A DNA stretch of 5,543 nucleotides from an uncultured Bacilli bacterium. GTDB lineage: Bacteria > Bacillota_I > Bacilli_A > RF39 > UBA660. Under the pieces are notes generated by a model. The model had not been told where the DNA came from and ran no database searches. It was given only the letters and a program-made list of their open reading frames with translations. A program made the position numbers and the translations under genes. Location: contig CALVIJ010000064.1 of assembly GCA_944329505.1 (NCBI GenBank), positions 1-5,543 of the forward strand. The letters are read 5' to 3'. Position 1 is the stretch's first letter; each line of letters starts with the position of its first letter. Below, piece by piece: positions 1 through 4,541 of this stretch.

Positions 1-86
1 TGGATGGTAATGCCTCCTGTGATCAATTGAGCTATTAATGGTAAATTAGTTATAATATCATTTGTTATTTGGTACATAATGTCCAT
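1..86 (-). CDS. N-terminal fragment of an unidentified, probably membrane-associated protein (runs off the window)
   Basis: Only the first 28 codons and two bases of the next lie in the window; the rest lies beyond base 1. The ATG at 86-84 is preceded by a strong ribosome binding site (AGAAAGGAGAT on the minus strand) at good spacing, so the start is well supported. The visible peptide begins MDIMYQITNDIITNLPLIAQ and continues LITGGITI. It is hydrophobic, has no Lys or Arg, and looks like a membrane helix or the start of one. It lies 19 bases after the stop of the upstream HEXXH gene, with no terminator between them, so cotranscription is likely. The N-terminus loosely resembles that of the upstream gene (Met-acidic, then ITN..IIT), which could mean a tandem paralogue, but the fragment is too short to be sure. 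No family can be assigned. Confidence 0.7.
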   Translation of the reverse strand, partial: MDIMYQITNDIITNLPLIAQLITGGITI

Positions 87-92
87 ATTTAT

Positions 93-103
93 ATCTCCTT
101 TCT
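93..103 (-). promoter_or_regulatory. Ribosome binding site of the truncated leftmost gene
   Basis: On the minus strand this reads AGAAAGGAGAT. Eight bases separate GGAG from the ATG at 86. It lies in the 19-base gap behind the HEXXH gene and is the main evidence that a real gene starts at base 86. Confidence 0.75.
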
Positions 104-105
104 AT

Positions 106-1068
106 TTATTTTTTTGTTTTTTGTTTTGATTTATTTTTATCAAATTGTTTTTTTGTTTTTATTAATTTGATTAATGGATCTTTTTCTAAATTTATTTGAA
201 ACTCTCTTATTTTGTTGTTATCTTTAGAACGTTTGATAATTTTATAAAGAAAAATTTTTGTATTTGTTGCGGTTACTGTTTTGTAAATTGGTATATTTGT
301 TTCAATTAAGTTGTCTAGATTTTGAAGTAGGGTAAAGAATTCTTCTTTAGTTCCGTATTTTAGAAATGTTTTATAGATAATGAATATGTTGTTATGAAAG
401 TAGGCATATTCCATGTCTTTAGGGTTATCAAAAAATAGTTCTAATAATTTTAGTATTTCAACATTATATTTATATGATGTTTTTTTTACTTTGAAAATTC
501 TTTGATTTAAAAGTTCAGTGTATCCTTCATCTAGTCCATCACCAATCCATATGTTATCTAGGTTAGTATAAAAGCCAGATGCTTGATTTTTATTGGTCGA
601 GGCCATATGTAAGAATTCGTGAGATAATACACTTTTTTTATCAAATATTTTGTAAATGTTGATGGTGTTGTCACTAGGAGTGTAATTTCCTTCATTTTCG
701 GGAAAATTTTGAAGATATTTTTTAATATCGTTTAAAACATTTATATGATTGATTTTTAAATCATTTAATTTGTTTATACAGGTTATGGAATTATCGAAGT
801 CTATGTAGTTTTTAAACTGAACAATAATTTCTTCTAATTCTTTGGGGTAAGATAGTTCTTTTAAAATTTTATCAATATTTTCTAAGTAGATGTTTTCAAC
901 ATTAGATAAACAATTAGTTTTGTCGATAATTTCACTTGCGGCTATATTTTTTTCTTTATTTAATTTTATTGTTTTTAAATCTTTTCTGGTTTCATTTATG
1001 TTATCTAAAAGGCAAGTAATAATGTATAGACTTGAAAATGTAGTTATGATGTTTGTAATAAATTCCAT
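106..1068 (-). CDS. Predicted membrane-tethered zinc metallopeptidase (HEXXH, gluzincin-like), uncharacterised
   Basis: This 320-residue protein matches no family I can name. A hydrophobic segment at about residues 3-22 is followed by a charged helical stretch rich in Lys, Glu and Asn. Residues 150-154 are HEFLH, a full HEXXH zinc site, followed by MAS. About 26 residues later, LDEGYTEL (179-186) supplies the expected third ligand, most likely Glu181 as in NEG-type gluzincins, with Glu185 as alternative. The fold and peptidase activity are therefore inferred from the two motifs only; substrate is unknown. The C-terminus (304-320) is a Lys-rich, probably disordered tail. Positive charges follow the hydrophobic segment and none precede it, so by the positive-inside rule the catalytic part may face the cytoplasm. 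The start lies 5 bases after the metallophosphoesterase stop and lacks a clear Shine-Dalgarno sequence, which suggests translational coupling. No other in-frame ATG lies before the active site. Confidence 0.75.
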   Translation of the reverse strand: MEFITNIITTFSSLYIITCLLDNINETRKDLKTIKLNKEKNIAASEIIDKTNCLSNVENIYLENIDKILKELSYPKELEEIIVQFKNYIDFDNSITCINKLNDLKINHINVLNDIKKYLQNFPENEGNYTPSDNTINIYKIFDKKSVLSHEFLHMASTNKNQASGFYTNLDNIWIGDGLDEGYTELLNQRIFKVKKTSYKYNVEILKLLELFFDNPKDMEYAYFHNNIFIIYKTFLKYGTKEEFFTLLQNLDNLIETNIPIYKTVTATNTKIFLYKIIKRSKDNNKIREFQINLEKDPLIKLIKTKKQFDKNKSKQKTKK

Positions 1069-1073
1069 ATTAT

Positions 1074-1943
1074 TTAATTTACCAATCTATATAAAGTATA
1101 AGATGGAGTATTGAATAATCTAAAGTTGTAATTAGATACTCCGAGACCGTTTGATATATATAAATCTGTATTTTCAACTTTGTAATGATTTTCGTGATAT
1201 TTTTGTGCACCTTCAGGAAGCATTACCGCTCCAATAAATGGCACTCTTACTTGTCCAGCATGTGAATGGCCAGCTAAGATTAAGTTAAAAGGATTTGTAG
1301 ACATATCGTCAATGACATCTGGTTCATGAAGTAATAGTATTTTATAAACTGGACCATTTTTATCGAATGAATTTAAGTAGTCAATGGATGTAGTTAGTTT
1401 GTCGTTGATACTTAATTTATCTTGTTGGGTGCTGGCACCGGCAATGAAAATGTTTTCATATCCTTCTTTGTAGATGGTATCATAAGTATTATTTAAATCT
1501 ATAAAGCCACCACCTAAAATGATGTTTGTCCATTCGTCAAAATTTAAATCATTATTACCAGTTATAGCATATTTACCCGAGGTAGCATTTATTTTGTTTA
1601 AAAGTTCACTTATTTTATTTGCTGTACTAGTTGTTATTTTGGTGTCTTTATCGATTAAATCTCCGGTTAAAACAACAATATCTGGTTCTTGTTCATTAAT
1701 ACTATCTACTAGTTTTGTTAAACTTTTTTCATCAAAAACTCTGCCAAAGTGAAGATCTGATATGTGAACAATTTTAAAACCATCAAAATTATCTGGCAAA
1801 TTTTCAACAGTAATTTTTTGTTCTTTAACGTCAATTAGCTTTGGTTCAATAAAATAACCATAAGCGATAGTGACGCTGATGATGAGAAGTATAATTATAA
1901 ATAGTTTTAAAAAAGAAAAATGTTTATTTTTATCTTTTTTCAT
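1074..1943 (-). CDS. Membrane-anchored metallophosphoesterase, YkuE-like
   Basis: This is a calcineurin-like dinuclear-metal phosphoesterase of 289 residues. A Lys-rich N-terminus is followed by one membrane helix at about 9-31, which should anchor the catalytic domain outside the cytoplasmic membrane. The family motifs appear in order: HISDLHFG (60-67, ligands Asp63 and His65), LTGDLID (Asp95), GNND (129-132, where most relatives have GNHD), LLLHEPD (His206) and AGHSHAGQVRVPF (His226, His228). The closing ISNGLGVS segment is typical of the YkuE group. YkuE relatives hydrolyse phosphodiester or phosphomonoester bonds at the envelope; the substrate here is unknown. I start it at ATG 1943 because AGGTGA sits 5-6 bases upstream. 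A GTG at 1952, giving 292 residues, lies inside that ribosome binding site and is unlikely. The HEXXH gene follows after 5 bases. Confidence 0.9.
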   Translation of the reverse strand: MKKDKNKHFSFLKLFIIILLIISVTIAYGYFIEPKLIDVKEQKITVENLPDNFDGFKIVHISDLHFGRVFDEKSLTKLVDSINEQEPDIVVLTGDLIDKDTKITTSTANKISELLNKINATSGKYAITGNNDLNFDEWTNIILGGGFIDLNNTYDTIYKEGYENIFIAGASTQQDKLSINDKLTTSIDYLNSFDKNGPVYKILLLHEPDVIDDMSTNPFNLILAGHSHAGQVRVPFIGAVMLPEGAQKYHENHYKVENTDLYISNGLGVSNYNFRLFNTPSYTLYRLVN

Positions 1944-1948
1944 GTTAT

Positions 1949-1954
1949 TCACCT
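1949..1954 (-). promoter_or_regulatory. Ribosome binding site fixing the metallophosphoesterase start
   Basis: On the minus strand, AGGTGA is followed by ATAAC and then the ATG at 1943. The upstream GTG at 1952 is part of this site, so it is not the likely start. Confidence 0.65.
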
Positions 1955-1974
1955 ATGTTAATTTTAACACATTT

Positions 1975-1995
1975 AAAAAAAAGACAAAAGTCTTT
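1975..1995 (-). terminator. Weak intrinsic terminator after the CPBP protease gene
   Basis: On the minus strand, AAAGAC, a TTTT loop and GTCTTT form a 6-bp stem, and the 3' arm runs into a tract of eight T in total. The stem overlaps the TAA stop of the CPBP gene. Only two of six pairs are G-C, so the signal is weak and probably leaky or factor-assisted. It may only partly separate the CPBP gene from the metallophosphoesterase. A possible TAAAAT -10 element for the latter lies at 1966-1961, but I see no convincing -35. Confidence 0.5.
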
Positions 1996-2698
1996 ATGAA
2001 AAAATGAGAAGAAAAGTCTGTAAAGAAAGTATTAATCCATTATGCATAAAGTGGAAGAAAATAGAAACAAAAATGTTGTTTGTTTTTTTAACCATATAAG
2101 CAAAGGCAATACCACAACTACAATAAGATAGTAAATGTAAAGGTAATAATTCGTTGACAGGAGTACCCATTAGATGTAGACTACCAAATACGAGACTAGA
2201 TATAGTTACGAATAAAAAGTCGTTTTGGATGATAGATCTGAAACCTAATCTAAAGACAGTTTCTTCTAAGATAGGAGCTAAAATTACAGCAGAAATAAAA
2301 GTATATATAGGATAAAAATTAAATTCATTTCTAATGGTTGTCTCATTGGTTGACATGCCACCACCTAGGAGATTTATAAGCATGTTAGAAGCCATCATAA
2401 CGACTACACCTATAATATAATATTTGAGATTTTGATTAAAATAAGTTAAATGATTTTTCTTCACATCTTGCCAAGCGGCTTTAAATTCTTTGTCAAATAT
2501 TAAAAATATTATGGAAATCATCAATAATTCGACAGATAAACTATATATTATTTGAATATAACTAGGAAGTTCCGCATAGTTTATATGGAGTAATGCGAAG
2601 GGAATAGTTTGAAATATACTAAAGAAAAAGTATATAAATATTACAGCTATACCTTTTAAAGCATATTTTAAGTCGTTTTCTTTTGTTCTTGTTATCAT
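1994..2698 (-). CDS. CPBP-family intramembrane metalloprotease (CAAX protease/bacteriocin-processing, Abi)
   Basis: This 234-residue polytopic membrane protein has hydrophobic helices at roughly 13-37, 47-68, 92-111, 131-144, 160-175, 184-203 and 207-232. The three CPBP signature motifs are intact: EETVFR (145-150, the EExxxR motif), FGSLH (171-175, FxxxH) and HFMHN (216-220, HxxxN). The Glu, His and Asn residues form the putative intramembrane metal site, as in Rce1-type enzymes. Bacterial members process peptides or prenylated proteins or give self-protection against bacteriocins; the substrate here cannot be told, and no bacteriocin gene is visible nearby. The ATG at 2698 follows GGTGAT at short spacing, and an extended -10 promoter lies just upstream. 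It is the first gene of the leftward group and is divergent from rimP. Confidence 0.92.
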   Translation of the reverse strand: MITRTKENDLKYALKGIAVIFIYFFFSIFQTIPFALLHINYAELPSYIQIIYSLSVELLMISIIFLIFDKEFKAAWQDVKKNHLTYFNQNLKYYIIGVVVMMASNMLINLLGGGMSTNETTIRNEFNFYPIYTFISAVILAPILEETVFRLGFRSIIQNDFLFVTISSLVFGSLHLMGTPVNELLPLHLLSYCSCGIAFAYMVKKTNNIFVSIFFHFMHNGLILSLQTFLLIFS

Positions 2699-2713
2699 TT
2701 TATCACCGTTACC

Positions 2714-2722
2714 ATTATACCA
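2714..2722 (-). promoter_or_regulatory. Extended -10 promoter of the CPBP protease gene
   Basis: On the minus strand, TGGTATAAT is a perfect -10 hexamer (2719-2714) preceded by the TGn extension. No good -35 box lies at 16-18 bases upstream; the region there is T-rich. Transcription would start near 2707, leaving a leader of only about 10 bases that just includes GGTGAT. Confidence 0.65.
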
Positions 2723-2795
2723 CGTATTTTGTGAAAAAAGATAGATAATGTAAATATATTGGAAATAAAAGGGGGTATTAAAAGTAAAGAAAATA

Positions 2796-2804
2796 TGATA
2801 TAAT
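2796..2804 (+). promoter_or_regulatory. Extended -10 promoter of the rimP-nusA-ylxR-infB operon
   Basis: TGATATAAT combines a perfect TATAAT (2799-2804) with a TGn extension. The sequence 17 bases upstream (TATTAA at 2776-2781) is a poor -35 box. Transcription would begin near 2811, giving a leader of about 59 bases that opens almost at once into the 10-bp hairpin. Confidence 0.7.
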
Positions 2805-2821
2805 GTTTTCAGACGTGCAAA

Positions 2822-2845
2822 AAAGAGTGGGACATCCCACTCTTT
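2822..2845 (+). terminator. rimP leader hairpin, probable attenuator
   Basis: AAAGAGTGGG (2822-2831) and CCCACTCTTT (2836-2845) form a perfect 10-bp stem closed by an ACAT loop. Five of the ten pairs are G-C. It lies between the operon promoter and the rimP ribosome binding site. The U-tract is short: three T belong to the stem foot and are followed by AATGTAGTG. A strong stem with a poor U-tract suits a leaky terminator. In Bacillus subtilis the homologous operon is autoregulated by NusA-stimulated termination in its 5' leader, and from memory similar GAGTGGG/CCCACTC hairpins precede rimP in other Firmicutes. A purely structural or stability role is the alternative. Confidence 0.65.
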
Positions 2846-2855
2846 AATGTAGTGT

Positions 2856-2864
2856 AAGGAGGTG
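2856..2864 (+). promoter_or_regulatory. Strong ribosome binding site of rimP (supports a TTG start)
   Basis: AAGGAGGTG is a near-perfect Shine-Dalgarno sequence, and GGAGG ends 7 bases before the TTG at 2870. An in-frame TAA at 2855-2857 excludes any earlier start, so TTG is the only sensible initiation codon. Confidence 0.9.
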
Positions 2865-2869
2865 CTTTT

Positions 2870-3127
2870 TTGGAAGAAAAGATTAGAGATTTATTGGAAA
2901 AAGCTATTGAAGATGCAGGTTATATTTTGGACGAAGTATTTTATGGTAAGGAAGATAATGTAAATACTTTGAGACTTGTTATCGATAAGTCTGGCTATAT
3001 TAATGTTGGAGATTGTGTGAAGGTTAATGAAATAGTAAATCCAATATTAGATGAAGCTGATCCAATTAGTGAAAGTTATGTTTTAGATATTTGTTCTAAA
3101 GAGAAGGGAAGTGATGAAGATGAATAG
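2870..3127 (+). CDS. rimP: Ribosome maturation factor RimP, N-terminal domain only (short form)
   Basis: RimP assists assembly of the 30S subunit in the cytoplasm. The 85 residues match the RimP N-terminal alpha/beta domain: a helix at 1-17, the segment GYILDEVFYGKEDNVNTLRL, then LVIDKSGYINVGDCVKVNEI and the helix to ILDEADPI. The usual family signature after YxLEVSSPG is missing; the protein ends YVLDICSKEKGSDEDE. Normal RimP has about 150 residues, so the C-terminal Sm-like domain is gone. This is not a visible frameshift, because nusA begins inside the last codons and fills the following sequence. The TTG start is set by a strong ribosome binding site and an upstream stop. The overlap of 8 bases with nusA suggests coupled translation. 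The identity is firm from sequence and position as first gene before nusA; whether the short form still works is unknown. Confidence 0.88.
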   Translation: MEEKIRDLLEKAIEDAGYILDEVFYGKEDNVNTLRLVIDKSGYINVGDCVKVNEIVNPILDEADPISESYVLDICSKEKGSDEDE

Positions 3128-4274
3128 TAAAGAATTTAAGGTGGCTTTAGATGCTTTATCAAAAGAAAAAGGTATCGATGAAGATATTATATATGATGCA
3201 ATGGAACTAGCTTTAACGAGTGCTTATAAGAAAAACTATCATTCTCTTTCTAATGTACGTGTGGATATTAATAGAGAATCTGGTGAGATTAAAATCTTTT
3301 CTTATAAGACGGTTGTGTTTAATGAAGAGTATGAAAAAGAAGATGGCGTATTAGAAAAAGAAATTATTACTGATGAAGATGGTAATGAGATAGAAGTAGA
3401 AAAGGAATTCCATTTTGATGATAGAATTCATATTACTTTAGAGGATGCTCAGAAACAAGTTCCAGGAATTAAAGTAGGAGAGACTATCGAAAAAGAAGTT
3501 ACTCCTAAGGATTTTGGTAGAGTGGCTGCGGCAACGGCTAAGCAGGTTGTTGTTCAAAAAATTAGAGAAGCTGAAAGAGAAATTATCAACAATGAGTTTT
3601 CAGATAAACAAGATGAAATGGTTACAGGACTAGTAGCTATGGAAGATGTTCGTAATTATTATATCGATTTAGGAAGAACTCAAGGTATTTTACCTAAGAG
3701 TGAAGTGATACCTGGTGAGACTATTAAGATGGGTTCTAGTATAAAGGTATATATTACTAAAGTTGAAAATAATTCTAAAGGACCTTTGATTTTACTTTCT
3801 AGAAAACATTATGGATTTGTTAAGAGATTATTTGAACTTGAAATTCCAGAGATTAATGAGGGAATTATCTTAGTTTATAGTGTGGCTAGAGATGCTGGTA
3901 ATAGAACTAAGATTGCGGTTTATTCAGAAAATCCTAATGTCGATCCAGTAGGTGCTTGTATTGGTGAACATGGAAGTAGAATTAATAGAATTATCGAAGA
4001 ACTTAATGGTGAGAAAATCGATATTGTTAAATATGAATCAGATGAAGCTAGATTTATCGAAAATGCTTTAAGTCCGGCTCGTAATCTGCACGTTTTTGTA
4101 ACTGACGAGAAGAAAAAAGAAGCTTTAGTAGTAGTAGATGATGATAATTTATCACTTGCTATCGGTAAAAAAGGTATGAATGTTAAGTTAGCTGCTAGAC
4201 TTACACATTTTAAGATTGATGTGGAAACGATAGAGCAAGCTAAAGAAAAAGGTATTAGTATTTATGAAGACTAG
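3120..4274 (+). CDS. nusA: Transcription termination/antitermination factor NusA
   Basis: NusA binds RNA polymerase and nascent RNA and promotes pausing and intrinsic termination. The 384 residues contain the N-terminal polymerase-binding domain (1 to about 160, starting MNSKEF with ALTSAYKKN and VTPKDFGRVAAATAKQ), an S1 domain (about 165-228, YIDLGRTQGILPKSEVIPGE), KH1 (about 230-305, DPVGACIGEHGSRI) and KH2 (about 310-372, LSLAIGKKGMNVKLAARL). There are no C-terminal acidic repeats, as in Firmicutes. An acidic insertion of about 28 residues lies at roughly 67-103 compared with B. subtilis NusA as I recall it. The KH1 loop is GEHG instead of the common GPKG or GPRG. I start at ATG 3120 because MNSKEF is the family N-terminus; GTG 3111 and ATG 3114 are in-frame alternatives. 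AAGGGA upstream is a modest ribosome binding site, and the start overlaps rimP, so coupling is likely. Confidence 0.96.
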   Translation: MNSKEFKVALDALSKEKGIDEDIIYDAMELALTSAYKKNYHSLSNVRVDINRESGEIKIFSYKTVVFNEEYEKEDGVLEKEIITDEDGNEIEVEKEFHFDDRIHITLEDAQKQVPGIKVGETIEKEVTPKDFGRVAAATAKQVVVQKIREAEREIINNEFSDKQDEMVTGLVAMEDVRNYYIDLGRTQGILPKSEVIPGETIKMGSSIKVYITKVENNSKGPLILLSRKHYGFVKRLFELEIPEINEGIILVYSVARDAGNRTKIAVYSENPNVDPVGACIGEHGSRINRIIEELNGEKIDIVKYESDEARFIENALSPARNLHVFVTDEKKKEALVVVDDDNLSLAIGKKGMNVKLAARLTHFKIDVETIEQAKEKGISIYED

Positions 4275-4524
4275 AAAAATACCGATGAGAACGTGTGTTG
4301 TTACGAGAGAGAAATTACCTAAAGGAGAACTTATTAGAGTTGTTCGTACTCCAGAAGGTGAGATTATTATTGATGAGACTGGAAAAGCTAATGGTAGGGG
4401 AGCTTATTTAAAAAAAGATAGAGATGTATTTTTGAAAGCCAAGAAAAATAAAATACTTAATAAACAGTTAGAAGTGGAGGTACCAGATAAGGTATTTGAA
4501 GAGTTAAATGATTTATTAGATTAG
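4264..4524 (+). CDS. ylxR: YlxR family RNA-binding protein (DUF448)
   Basis: This small basic protein of 86 residues has the normal YlxR length and motifs: IPMRTCVVT near residues 6-14, KGELIRVVR (20-28) and GRGAYLKK (44-51), followed by a Lys-rich helix that fits nucleic-acid binding. In B. subtilis, YlxR has been linked to RNase P as a modulator; whether that holds here is inference. The start overlaps the nusA stop by 11 bases and has only a distant AAAGG about 11 bases upstream, so ribosomes probably arrive by coupling from nusA. The gene that often follows, ylxQ, is absent and infB starts 17 bases downstream. Confidence 0.94.
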   Translation: MKTRKIPMRTCVVTREKLPKGELIRVVRTPEGEIIIDETGKANGRGAYLKKDRDVFLKAKKNKILNKQLEVEVPDKVFEELNDLLD

Positions 4525-4528
4525 AAAA

Positions 4529-4534
4529 GAGGTG
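4529..4534 (+). promoter_or_regulatory. Ribosome binding site of infB
   Basis: GAGGTG lies 7 bases before the first of two tandem ATG codons (4542 and 4545). It favours 4542 as the start; 4545 is also possible at 10 bases. Unlike nusA and ylxR, infB has its own good site and does not overlap the gene before it. Confidence 0.75.
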
Positions 4535-4541
4535 CGTAAAT

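Noticed and set aside
109..165. T-rich tract as a terminator or repeat element
   Set aside because: It encodes the Lys-rich C-terminal tail of the HEXXH protein on the minus strand, and no stem precedes it.
890..1114. Plus-strand open frame of 74 codons with hydrophobic translation
   Set aside because: It lies opposite the HEXXH and metallophosphoesterase genes, has no ribosome binding site, and its hydrophobicity follows from the T-rich complement of Lys/Asn-rich coding DNA.
1519..1752. Plus-strand open frame of 77 codons
   Set aside because: It is fully antisense to the catalytic core of the metallophosphoesterase, whose motifs are intact, and shows no recognisable domain or ribosome binding site.
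1944..1952. GTG at 1952 as start of the metallophosphoesterase
   Set aside because: The GTG is part of the AGGTGA ribosome binding site for the ATG at 1943, so the shorter form is preferred.
2811..2869. Riboswitch or T-box in the rimP leader
   Set aside because: The leader is only about 59 bases with one simple hairpin. No T-box sequence or multi-helix ligand-binding fold is visible.
3111..3119. GTG 3111 or ATG 3114 as the nusA start
   Set aside because: These add two or three residues before MNSKEF, the usual NusA N-terminus. ATG 3114 remains possible because AAGGGA lies 4 bases upstream.
106..4524. Alternative genetic code with TGA as Trp
   Set aside because: Trp is written TGG in the metallopeptidase, phosphoesterase and CPBP genes, and every domain is complete without reading through TGA. 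Absence of TGA stops in six genes is too small a sample in such AT-rich DNA.
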